Of a stretch of 55,929 bases of DNA, positions 7,498-14,893 are shown in pieces; the stretch's first letter is position 1, and every line of letters starts with the position of its first letter. The notes beneath the pieces were generated by a model. The model worked only from the letters and a program-made list of their open reading frames with translations, did no database searches and was not told the DNA's origin. The DNA is from Anaerolineales bacterium HSG25 (GTDB lineage Bacteria; Chloroflexota; Anaerolineae; 4572-78; J111), in contig JAUCGA010000031.1 in the NCBI GenBank assembly GCA_030377865.1, forward strand, positions 1 to 55,929, written 5' to 3'. Position numbers and translations under genes: made by a program.

Positions 7498-7881
7498 CCA
7501 TCCATAAATCTGGATTAAATCTTTACCGCAGGTATGGATGTAAAAAAAACAGACTGCCGAAAGAATCGCAAAAATGATGTGCCATGTGGGGCCATCAATA
7601 AAATACCGCTCTGGCGGAATATCAATAAATAGGGGCGATATTATCCACCAGAAACCAAAGAAAAAGCCAAATAAAACACAAGTGGCAAAAGGAAACGCCA
7701 ATACAAATAGCTTTTCTTGACGGTTTTTAGGCTCCAATGACTTTACTTGCCAAGCCCCCCATTGATAATCGTACCGTTTGCCAATAATTTTGTAGGCCAC
7801 GACATGAAGCAGTTCATGGGGAATTAGATAATAACCGCCTAGTTTGTAAAGCAAGTTATTGGAACGTTTTTCACTGTTCAT
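7414..7881 (-). CDS. Putative zincin membrane metalloprotease (HExxH), DUF3267-like
   Basis: The product has 155 residues from ATG 7881 (a TTG lies one codon upstream). The motif PHELLHVVAYK carries HELLH at 22-26, the zinc-binding signature of the small membrane zincins related to DUF3267/M50. Hydrophobic stretches follow at about 58-86 (LAFPFATCVLFGFFFGFWW) and about 103-130. In the family a second conserved region supplies another zinc ligand; I cannot place it with certainty. The 3' end overlaps the convergent small membrane gene. Substrate and role are unknown; it is likely an integral membrane peptidase or a degenerate relative. Confidence 0.65.
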   Translation of the reverse strand: MNSEKRSNNLLYKLGGYYLIPHELLHVVAYKIIGKRYDYQWGAWQVKSLEPKNRQEKLFVLAFPFATCVLFGFFFGFWWIISPLFIDIPPERYFIDGPTWHIIFAILSAVCFFYIHTCGKDLIQIYGWLFVYDAEYDRPEPRDDSKQSNAPRQEP

Positions 7882-7946
7882 CAAAAAATGATACCATGTC
7901 GAAATAACTTTTGCAATTCAGTTTCTTTAGCGAGGGATGAGCCAGC

Positions 7947-9800
7947 ATGACTGAAGAAAGACATCTACCAATCGAAGAGATGGTCGCTTATGAGGAGTTT
8001 ACCGACCGAGTGGAGATATTACGAGAGTTAGACCTTTGGGTCAAAAATATCCAACGCATGGCCTCTGGTAGTACAGCCCTCATTTCGCCGCGCCGCATGG
8101 GCAAAACGGTACTACTAGACCGGCTGGTCAATACCGTCTTTTTCAAACCTGAGTATCGAGTCGCGCCATGCTATTTTCAGGTGGAGCGAAAAAACATCAC
8201 TTTACGCAAATTTTTACTAATTTATGCTACCACCTTTTTTAGGCAATATATCGCTTACTGCCTGCAAGATATAGCCATGTATAACGATGACGACCTAAAA
8301 CTGGAGAAACTGCTTACCATTCAATCAGACCATCCTGCAATTACGCTGGCTCAAAAATCTATTAACGCTTTTCTTGATCGATACACTCAGGCAGATTATC
8401 ATGATGCTCACAATCATTGGGATGCCTTTATAACAATACCGGAACGTTTGGCTTCATATTCTGGTACTCGGGTGGCTCTTATTATTGATGAGTTTCAGGA
8501 TATGAAGTTTTTTGTGTTTGACGTGGCTGAAGAGACCTTGTTTGAGGCCCAACAGAGCGAGCGGGATGAATGGGTCAGTACCGACTTAACGGCAGGTTAT
8601 CGACGACGCTCCCAAAGTCGTAAAGCTCCCATGCTAGTCTCCGGCTCGGCGGTGACGATGATTTTTCGCACCGTTATGGGTGGACCGTTGGGCGGACGGT
8701 TTGACCTCAGATACCTCAAACCATTCTCGATTCCCGATGGGGCGGCGCTACTCCGGCAACTGCAAAACATCTACCTCCCCGACAGTTCCTCCATCAGTTC
8801 AGAAAATGCCCTGTACGCCAGCGCCCAAGTCGGTGGACATCCCTACTACCTATACTGTTTGATCATGTCCCATAAGATGAATAAGAGCTTTGCCAGCCAT
8901 GCTCAGATTGACAAACTGGTTGAATACGAGATTCAAGAGGGCAAAATATACGGTTTCTGGCAGACCCATTTTGAGGATAATCGAAAGTATATCAACGATG
9001 ATGACGATGAGGAACTGGGCAAGAAAATCATCTACTATTTTACCAAATATAACAACCAACCTGTTGATATCAAAGCCATTGCTAAAACGTTACAAGTGTC
9101 AAAAAAGAAAGTCGAGCAGAAAATCGAAAAGCTCTACTCGGCTGATTTAGTCTATCGTACCCGAGCCAGATTCTACAGTTTCAACGATGTATGTTTGATG
9201 CGCTTTATCAAGTTTGTTTATGAGCAGGATTTGGAAGGGTTAGAGGAGATTGATTTAAGTCAGCAAAATCAGTTCAACAATCTAAAAGGTCGATTTTTGG
9301 AGACTGTGGTGCAAGTGACCATGATGAAGTTCAACCATGAACAGTTGGATGGGCGTTGGTTTGGTCGTCCCGTTTCAGACGAATCTGAGCCAAATACGGT
9401 AGAAGTCCCCCTATTTGGTATTGTCGATACGAAGCAGGTCAAAGCCTCGACCACGCGCTCATATCAAATTGACCAATGCGCTCAGACGAGAAATCAGCGA
9501 CGATTTTGGCTATGCGAATGTAAATATACCAAAGCCAAGATGGGGTTGTCTCAAGTGCAGAAGTTGGAAGCGGCCCGAGAAGCCTTACGCCAAGAACGAG
9601 AGGAGGCCGGAATACCGATACCGGAGATGCAGTTGTGGCTCGTTTCCACAGGTGGTTTTACGGGCAAGGTTCTGAAATACGTGCAAGGTCGGGAGGATAT
9701 TTATTTCACCGATCATGACGGAATTAATCAAATTTTCCGAGCTTATGGGGGGAACTATAATATCCCGTTGTTTGAGGCTAAAAAAAGGAGTAAACCATGA
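7947..9800 (+). CDS. STAND-like ATPase fused to winged helix and PD-(D/E)XK-type nuclease domain (copy 1)
   Basis: This 617-residue protein resembles archaeal-type predicted ATPases (COG1672-like). A P-loop SPRRMGKT (47-54) lacks the first glycine, as usual in this group. Walker B is ALIIDEF (D181, E182). A winged-helix segment follows at about 370-430 (KAIAKTLQVSKKKVEQKIEKL). The C-terminal domain carries GRFLE (E452), a later Asp and FWLCECK (E524, K526), the layout of a PD-(D/E)XK nuclease. A role as an ATP-driven nuclease or switch in genome defence or mobile-element biology is inferred, not shown. Its stop codon overlaps the start of a close duplicate (ATGA), so the two are co-translated. 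The ribosome site upstream is weak (AGCGAGGGATG). Confidence 0.8.
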   Translation: MTEERHLPIEEMVAYEEFTDRVEILRELDLWVKNIQRMASGSTALISPRRMGKTVLLDRLVNTVFFKPEYRVAPCYFQVERKNITLRKFLLIYATTFFRQYIAYCLQDIAMYNDDDLKLEKLLTIQSDHPAITLAQKSINAFLDRYTQADYHDAHNHWDAFITIPERLASYSGTRVALIIDEFQDMKFFVFDVAEETLFEAQQSERDEWVSTDLTAGYRRRSQSRKAPMLVSGSAVTMIFRTVMGGPLGGRFDLRYLKPFSIPDGAALLRQLQNIYLPDSSSISSENALYASAQVGGHPYYLYCLIMSHKMNKSFASHAQIDKLVEYEIQEGKIYGFWQTHFEDNRKYINDDDDEELGKKIIYYFTKYNNQPVDIKAIAKTLQVSKKKVEQKIEKLYSADLVYRTRARFYSFNDVCLMRFIKFVYEQDLEGLEEIDLSQQNQFNNLKGRFLETVVQVTMMKFNHEQLDGRWFGRPVSDESEPNTVEVPLFGIVDTKQVKASTTRSYQIDQCAQTRNQRRFWLCECKYTKAKMGLSQVQKLEAAREALRQEREEAGIPIPEMQLWLVSTGGFTGKVLKYVQGREDIYFTDHDGINQIFRAYGGNYNIPLFEAKKRSKP

Positions 9801-11677
9801 CCGTTGAAAGATTGTCGCCTGAAGAAAGACATCTACCAATCGAGGAGATGGTCGCGTACGAGGAGTTCACCGACCGAGTGGAGATATTACGAGAGTTAGA
9901 TAGTTGGGTCAAAAATATCCAACGCATGGCCTCCGGCAGTACGGCCTTGATTGCGCCGCGTCGTATGGGCAAGACGGTACTACTAGACAGGTTAGTCAAC
10001 ACCGTTTTTTTTAAGCCGGAGTATCGAGTCGCGCCCTGCTATTTTCAGATGGAACGAAAAGAGGTAACTCTACGAGAGTTTTTACTAAATTATGCCACCA
10101 CCTTTTTTCGGCAATATATCGCTTACTGTCTGCAAGATATAGCCATGTATAAGGATGATGACCTAAAAATGGAGGAACTCCTCATCATTCAGTCAGACCA
10201 TCCTGCAATTCCGCTGGCTCAAAAATCTATTAAAGCCTTTCTTAATCGATACAATCAGGCAGATTATCGTGATGCTCACAATCATTGGGATGCCTTTATA
10301 ACAGTGCCAGAACGTCTGGCCTCATATTCTGGGACTCGGGTGGCTCTTATTATTGATGAGTTTCAGGACATGAAGTTTTATATCTTTAATGTCGCTGAAG
10401 AGACCTTGTCTCAGGCCAAACAGAGTGAACGCGATGAGTGGGCTGGTGTCAACTTGACCGCAGGTTATAGACGACGCGCCCAAAGTCGCAAAGCTCCCAT
10501 GCTGGTCTCCGGCTCGGCGGTGACGATGATTTTTCGCACCGTTATGGGCGGGCCATTGGGCGGACGGTTTGACCTCAGATACCTCAAACCATTCTCGATT
10601 CCCGATGGGGCGGCGCTACTCCGGCAACTGCAAAATATCTACCTCCCCGACAGTTCCTCCATCAGTTCAGAAAATGCCCTGTACACCAGCGCCCAAGTCG
10701 GCGGACATCCCTACTACCTATACTGTTTGGTCATGTCTCATAAGATGAATAAGAGCTTTGCCAGCCATGCTCAGATTGACAAACTGGTTGAATACGAGAT
10801 TCAACAGGGCAAAATATACGGCTTCTGGCAGACCCATTTTGAGGATAATCGAAAATATATCAATGACGATGACGATGAGGAACTGGGCAAGAAAATCATC
10901 TACTATTTTACCAAATATAACAACCAACCTGTTGATATCAAAGCCATTGCTAAGACATTACAAGTGTCAAAAAAGAAAGTCGAGCAGAAAATCGAAAAGC
11001 TCTACTCGGCTGATTTAGTCTATCGTACCCGAGCCAGATTCTACAGTTTCAACGATGTATGTTTGATGCGCTTTATCAAGTTTGTTTATGAGCAGGATAT
11101 GGAAGGGCTAGATGAAATTGATTTAAGCCAGCAGAGGCAGTTCAACAATCTAAAAGGTCGATTTTTGGAGATTGTGGTGCAAGTGACCATGATGAAATTT
11201 AACCATGAACAGTTGGATGGGCGTTGGTTTGGTCGTCCCGTTTCAGACGAATCTGAGCCAAATACGGTAGAAGTTCCTCTATTTGGCATTGTCGATACGA
11301 AGCAGGTCAAAGCATCAACCACGCGCTCATATCAAATTGACCAATGCGCTCAAACGAGAAATCAGCGACGATTTTGGCTATGCGAATGTAAATATACTAA
11401 AGCTAAGATGCGGTTGTCTCAGTTGAAAAAATTGGAGAGGGCTAGAGAGGCATTACGACAGGAGCGAGAAGAGGCCGGACTGCCGATTCCAGAAATGCAG
11501 TTGTGGCTCATTTCCACCGGTGGTTTTTCGAGGAAAGTTCTGAACTATGTGCAAGGTCGGGAAGATATTTATTTTACCGATCATGACGGCATCAACCAGA
11601 TTTTCCGAGCTTATGGAGGGAACTATAACATCCCGTTGTTTGAGAGTGAAAGCAGGAAAAATAAAGGTTGGTTATGA
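9797..11677 (+). CDS. STAND-like ATPase fused to winged helix and nuclease domain (copy 2)
   Basis: This 626-residue tandem duplicate of the preceding protein has the same domain order and the same motifs (APRRMGKT, ALIIDEF, GRFLE, FWLCECK). The start is fixed by AGGAG about 7 bp before the ATG, inside the end of copy 1. The N-terminus has six extra residues (MTVERLSPEE). By eye the two are well over 85 percent identical. The match is closest at DNA level from about 8630-9470 against 10500-11340, with more changes around residues 70-215. That mosaic suggests recent gene conversion. Both copies keep every motif, so both are probably active; they may form a hetero-oligomer. Palindromic family L begins 4 bp after the stop. 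Confidence 0.8.
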   Translation: MTVERLSPEERHLPIEEMVAYEEFTDRVEILRELDSWVKNIQRMASGSTALIAPRRMGKTVLLDRLVNTVFFKPEYRVAPCYFQMERKEVTLREFLLNYATTFFRQYIAYCLQDIAMYKDDDLKMEELLIIQSDHPAIPLAQKSIKAFLNRYNQADYRDAHNHWDAFITVPERLASYSGTRVALIIDEFQDMKFYIFNVAEETLSQAKQSERDEWAGVNLTAGYRRRAQSRKAPMLVSGSAVTMIFRTVMGGPLGGRFDLRYLKPFSIPDGAALLRQLQNIYLPDSSSISSENALYTSAQVGGHPYYLYCLVMSHKMNKSFASHAQIDKLVEYEIQQGKIYGFWQTHFEDNRKYINDDDDEELGKKIIYYFTKYNNQPVDIKAIAKTLQVSKKKVEQKIEKLYSADLVYRTRARFYSFNDVCLMRFIKFVYEQDMEGLDEIDLSQQRQFNNLKGRFLEIVVQVTMMKFNHEQLDGRWFGRPVSDESEPNTVEVPLFGIVDTKQVKASTTRSYQIDQCAQTRNQRRFWLCECKYTKAKMRLSQLKKLERAREALRQEREEAGLPIPEMQLWLISTGGFSRKVLNYVQGREDIYFTDHDGINQIFRAYGGNYNIPLFESESRKNKGWL

Positions 11678-11680
11678 TAT

Positions 11681-11783
11681 TAGGAATCGGGATTAATTAA
11701 CTTGTGCAGGTCGTCATGAGAGTGGCTCAATCTTAGAGATTGAACCACTCTGGAGCGCGCAACTTATTTAGAACTCATTCCTA
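11681..11783. repeat. Inverted-terminal-repeat element, family L (copy 2)
   Basis: The left end TAGGAATCGGGATTAATTAA...CTTGTGC faces the complement of TAGGAATGAGTTCTAAATAA. The inside is a single perfect hairpin, AGAGTGGCTCAATCT / AGATTGAACCACTCT (family F). The same F hairpin, with small changes, occurs at 13093-13225, 17296-17325, 35571-35603 and 41767-41799. Confidence 0.65.
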
Positions 11784-11808
11784 TGCACGAGATGTATCGA
11801 GGTGAACA

Positions 11809-12036
11809 ATGGAAGAAAAACTAATACAGATATTAAGCCGGTCTATTGATTTTGTGGAGGCCCATCCAAAGGCCAAGATTGTCCTCCCGTACCCCGGATG
11901 GGGGAACGAGGTTCACGTGTTTTTTGATGGTAAATCAAATGCTAAATTTGTGATTTACAGCTCTGTCCACAAAACCATTGACAACCATCTGACAGATATG
12001 TTACAGGCAAGATTTGTTTATCTTAAGGAAACTTAA
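11809..12036 (+). CDS. Hypothetical protein, 75 residues
   Basis: A good ribosome site (CGAGGTGAACA) precedes the ATG. The sequence MEEKLIQILSRSIDFVEAHP... looks like a compact alpha/beta protein, with an amphipathic helix followed by strands (KIVLPYPGW, EVHVFFDG, KFVIYSSV) and a C-terminal helix. There is no signal peptide, cysteine pair or known motif. I do not recognise a family. It sits alone between repeats, downstream of the ATPase-nuclease pair but separated from it by a palindromic element. Confidence 0.6.
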   Translation: MEEKLIQILSRSIDFVEAHPKAKIVLPYPGWGNEVHVFFDGKSNAKFVIYSSVHKTIDNHLTDMLQARFVYLKET

Positions 12037-12097
12037 CGAAAGGACAGTAGGCTGATTTCCTCCAGTTTGAACCATGCCAAATAGTTTTTACAATTTA

Positions 12098-12207
12098 GCC
12101 AGTTCCAACTTTTAAAATCTCCCAAAAATCGTTGACTTAGCCTGTCGAAGCCAGTCCCCTGAGCCTGTCGAAGGGGACTGCGGGAGATTTATTTTTCTGG
12201 AACTGCC
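12098..12207. repeat. Nested palindrome element, family P (copy 1)
   Basis: The outer arms GCCAGTTCCAACTTTTAAAA...CTCCC and its complement GGGAG...TGGAACTGCC surround an inner palindrome, AGTCCCCTgagcctgtcgaAGGGGACT. A copy of only the left arm lies at 55121-55158. It fills most of the spacer before the next gene. Confidence 0.7.
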
Positions 12208-12245
12208 TTAGCCAGAATTAACCCAGTTAATATGGAAGTGTTTTT

Positions 12246-12650
12246 ATGGAGATGACAAAACAGGTCACAGAGACAGCCACATTGCCGCTCAATGTAATCA
12301 CTTTTAATCAGTTACAGAAAGTAGCTGGTGAAAAAGGGCACACCGTAGAGGCGTTAGTTGAAGAAGTCATTCAGCAATATTTACAACGTGAAGCAGAGCA
12401 AAAGATGGCGAGTGAGATGGAAACCTTTCGTCGCTTACATCCCAAACTGTGGGTTAAATATCCCCGTGACTATGTCGCAATTTATCAGGGAAAACTGGTT
12501 GATCATGACTCTGATCGCTTAAAACTATGGTTACGTCTTGAACAAAATTACCCGCATAAGGTGGTGTTACTGCGACAGGTTATGCCCAATGTAGAACGGG
12601 TATACCAAGTACGCTCACCAAGGTTGATCCGACATGAACAAAATTTATAG
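12246..12650 (+). CDS. DUF5678-like protein with N-terminal helical (RHH-like) segment
   Basis: The 134-residue product has two parts. Residues 1-55 (TLPLNVITFNQLQKVAGEKG, VEALVEEVIQQYL) look like a ribbon-helix-helix or short helical DNA-binding module. Residues 65-120 (LHPKLWVKYPRDYVAIYQGKLVDHDSD...HKVVLLRQV) match the DUF5678 pattern of a small beta-strand repeat with WVA(I/V)...G.(V/L)V.H..D. Such proteins are often encoded beside toxin-like or retropepsin-like genes, but here none follows. Its last 17 bp overlap the relic of a glycosidase gene, suggesting a deletion junction removed its original neighbour. There is no clear Shine-Dalgarno. Confidence 0.6.
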   Translation: MEMTKQVTETATLPLNVITFNQLQKVAGEKGHTVEALVEEVIQQYLQREAEQKMASEMETFRRLHPKLWVKYPRDYVAIYQGKLVDHDSDRLKLWLRLEQNYPHKVVLLRQVMPNVERVYQVRSPRLIRHEQNL

Positions 12651-13074
12651 TTACCCTTATGACCAAAGCTACTATCCCGCTATTCCAACGGATAACATGG
12701 ACAGTTATCAAAACAACACCGGTTTTCCGCTAACGGCTGACGACCAGTTAGCCTACAACAAATGGCTGGCTGAGGCGGCTCATGAACGTGGGTTGTCGAT
12801 TGGCCTCAAGAACAACTCCGATCAGGTAGCTGACCTTTTGCCCTATTTTGATTGGGCCTTAACCGAAGATTGTTTTGCTGACGAGTTTGGTAGTTGGTGT
12901 ACAGATATGTCGCCATTTATTGAAGCTGGTAAGCCAGTCTTTGCGGCAGAGTACACCGACTCAACCACCGAAACAGAATTTAAGAATCAATTTTGTCCCC
13001 AAGCCGAACAACTCGGTATCAGCGTGATCCTAAAAGATCGCAATCTGGATGCTTGGCGACGGGATTGTTCATGA
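12634..13074 (+). pseudogene. GH114 (endo-alpha-1,4-polygalactosaminidase-like) C-terminal fragment
   Basis: The 146 codons match the C-terminal half of the GH114/TM1410-like family. Visible blocks are DNMDSYQNNTGFPLTADDQL, AYNKWLAEAAHERGLSIGLK, NNSDQVADLLPYFDWALTED and GKPVFAAEYTD. Full-length members are roughly 250-350 residues with a signal peptide and an N-terminal half-barrel holding the first catalytic acid. Here that half is absent: TGA closes the frame at 12625-12627, and the first 20 codons (MNKIYSYPYDQSYYPAIPT) do not look like the family. No secretion signal or good ribosome site is present. It is best read as a 5'-deleted gene whose break point lies near 12640-12690, overlapping the end of the upstream DUF5678 gene. 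Confidence 0.75.
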
Positions 13075-13092
13075 GATGATGTGTAAAGCCAT

Positions 13093-13225
13093 AGAGTGGT
13101 TCAATCTTATAGATGTTCAGATAAATATTTTCAGCTATCACCTTCCCGCAAGTTCTAAACTTGCGGGAAGGTTGGCCTTGAATTGAAAACCATTATCTGA
13201 AAGACGGTAGAGATTGAACCACTCT
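13093..13225. repeat. Three-level nested palindrome (family F hairpin split by other hairpins)
   Basis: The outer arms AGAGTGGTTCAATCT (13093-13107) and AGATTGAACCACTCT (13211-13225) are the two halves of the F hairpin. Inside are TTCAGATAA (13116-13124) and TTATCTGAA (13193-13201), and inside those CCTTCCCGCAAGTT / AACTTGCGGGAAGG (13141-13171). The other F copies have the arms directly joined, so the inner material looks like an insertion into the loop. Confidence 0.8.
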
Positions 13226-13289
13226 GGATCGCACAACTCATTTAGGACTCGTTCCTTGGGATGTGGAACGTAGTTACCCTTGCTCCCTC

Positions 13290-13349
13290 ATGCAACACGC
13301 AATACGCAACACGCAATACGCAACACGCAATACGCAACACGCAACACGT
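13290..13349. repeat. ACGCAAY microsatellite before folC
   Basis: This is a run of alternating ACGCAAT/ACGCAAC 7-mers. It reads through as an open frame (the NTQYATRNTQHATR peptide) into folC but is unlikely to be translated. A complementary-looking GTTACGT/GTTGCGT array lies just after folC at about 14731-14777. Confidence 0.9.
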
Positions 13350-13361
13350 CCTACAAATACC

Positions 13362-14720
13362 ATGCTAATTACAACCTATCATGAAGCCCTAACCTACATC
13401 TATTCATACATCAGCTATAACCCCGCCGATACATCGCGCTGGAATTTAAGCCGCTTAAATGATTTGTTAGACCGAATGGGCAACCCCCATCAGCAATGCC
13501 CTTCAATTTTAATTGCCGGAACAAAGGGCAAAGGTTCTACAGCCGCGGTTTGCGAGCGTATTTTACAGACAGCAGGGCATAAAACAGGATTGTACACCTC
13601 GCCCCATGTCCACTCTTTTCGAGAACGTATCCGAATCGGCGGTGAACTGATTGCCGAAGAACTTCTAGTCAGCCTGATAAATCGGTATCATTCCATGTTT
13701 GAGGCTACCGACGACCTGACCACCTTTGAGCTGATTACCGCTCTCGCCTTTGCCGCCTTTGCCGAGACAGGTGTTTCAGCGAGCGTAATCGAGGTTGGCT
13801 TGGGAGGGCGGCTCGATGCCACAAACGTCATCAATCCGGCAGTCTCGGTCATCACCCCGATTAGCTATGACCACATGCAGATTTTGGGCGATACCTTGAC
13901 CCTAATTGCCCGTGAAAAAGCAGGTATTATTCGTCCGCAGGGGCTTGTCGTTAGTGCCCCTCAGCCGGAAGAGGCTCGTTTAACAATTGAGGCATTTTGT
14001 GCCGAAAAAGAGGCCGATTTGTATCAAATTGAACAGTTGTATACGTGGCTAGTTACCGACAGTTCATCGGCTGGGCAACGGGTCGTGGTGCAACCCTTAT
14101 CCGGTGATTTTGAACCGCTAACCATGCAAGTTCCCTTAATTGGGGATCATCAAGTGGTTAATGCCTTAACAGCATTGACCGCGGTCAGAAGATTTGCTCG
14201 TAAAACAGGCTTAATCGTCCACGAATCTGCGTTGACCACCGGTATCGCTACCGTCGAATGGCCCGGTCGGATGGAGATTCTCAGTCAAGAGCCGTACCTA
14301 ATTGTAGACAGTGCCATGAATGGCGACTCGGCGGAGAAACTGGCTCAAACATTGACCACTTATTTCCCCGGTCAGCCAATTACCTTGCTGTTTGGGGTCT
14401 CTAACGATCATCCGATTAACGACATGTTGACCGCGTTATTACCGATTGCCAAACAAACCTTCGTGGTCGCATCCCGTCATCCACGGGCTGAAAAACCGGC
14501 TCGTTTGGTTGAGTTTGCGACAGCCCTTGGTTACCAAGTTTCTGCCATGCCCGATGTATCCACCGCGCTCGAAACAGTCTTAGCTCAAGCCGAACCAAAT
14601 TCGGTTGTCTGTGTCGCCGGTTCCCTATTTCTGTCCGCCGATGTTCGGGAGATATGGCTTAAAAAAAATGCAATTTCACTCCCCCCCGTTGATCCGGTGA
14701 TGGATTTTAGGCCGGAGTAG
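13362..14720 (+). CDS. folC: Folylpolyglutamate synthase / dihydrofolate synthase
   Basis: This Mur-ligase-family cytoplasmic enzyme adds glutamate to folates (and, in bifunctional members, to dihydropteroate) using ATP. I use ATG 13362 (MLITTYHEALTYIY): the longer frame from 13263 is made of microsatellite codons, and the family N-terminus fits the later start. The protein then has 452 residues. The P-loop GTKGKGST lies at 53-60, followed by LYTSPHVHSFRERIRI, the folate-site signature, then EVGLGGRLDATN and ISYDHMQILG with the metal-binding His. WPGRME and the C-terminal ligase domain follow. No Shine-Dalgarno is evident. It appears to be a single gene between two microsatellites. Confidence 0.93.
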   Translation: MLITTYHEALTYIYSYISYNPADTSRWNLSRLNDLLDRMGNPHQQCPSILIAGTKGKGSTAAVCERILQTAGHKTGLYTSPHVHSFRERIRIGGELIAEELLVSLINRYHSMFEATDDLTTFELITALAFAAFAETGVSASVIEVGLGGRLDATNVINPAVSVITPISYDHMQILGDTLTLIAREKAGIIRPQGLVVSAPQPEEARLTIEAFCAEKEADLYQIEQLYTWLVTDSSSAGQRVVVQPLSGDFEPLTMQVPLIGDHQVVNALTALTAVRRFARKTGLIVHESALTTGIATVEWPGRMEILSQEPYLIVDSAMNGDSAEKLAQTLTTYFPGQPITLLFGVSNDHPINDMLTALLPIAKQTFVVASRHPRAEKPARLVEFATALGYQVSAMPDVSTALETVLAQAEPNSVVCVAGSLFLSADVREIWLKKNAISLPPVDPVMDFRPE

Positions 14721-14730
14721 AGTATCTGTT

Positions 14731-14777
14731 ACGTGTTGCGTGTTACGTGTTGCGTGTTACGTGTTACGTGTTACGTA
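14731..14777. repeat. GTTACGT microsatellite after folC
   Basis: Tandem 7-mers GTTACGT/GTTGCGT begin 10 bp after the folC stop. In complement they match the ACGCAAY-type array in front of the gene, so folC is bracketed by an inverted pair of microsatellites. Confidence 0.85.
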
Positions 14778-14790
14778 TTACATAATAAAC

Positions 14791-14881
14791 GTAAATATTC
14801 AGTGAACTCGCCAGAAGGAACGTCAGAAACCCGATTTCTTTGAGAAATCGGGTTTCTAGGGCGGTTTTACTGAACTTTTAC
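14791..14881 (-). mobile_element. 91-bp IS66-like MITE, copy 2
   Basis: It begins GTAAATATTCAGTGAACTCG and ends TACTGAACTTTTAC, the reverse orientation to copies 1 and 3. The core hairpin is AGAAACCCGATTTCTT..AGAAATCGGGTTTCT. It is flanked by a perfect 8-bp duplication, TAATAAAC, at 14783-14790 and 14882-14889. It lies 12 bp upstream of the lon start codon. Confidence 0.92.
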
Positions 14882-14893
14882 TAATAAACCACC

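Noticed and set aside
13263..13361. N-terminal extension of folC
   Set aside because: The 33 extra codons are a translated microsatellite; the family N-terminus starts at ATG 13362.
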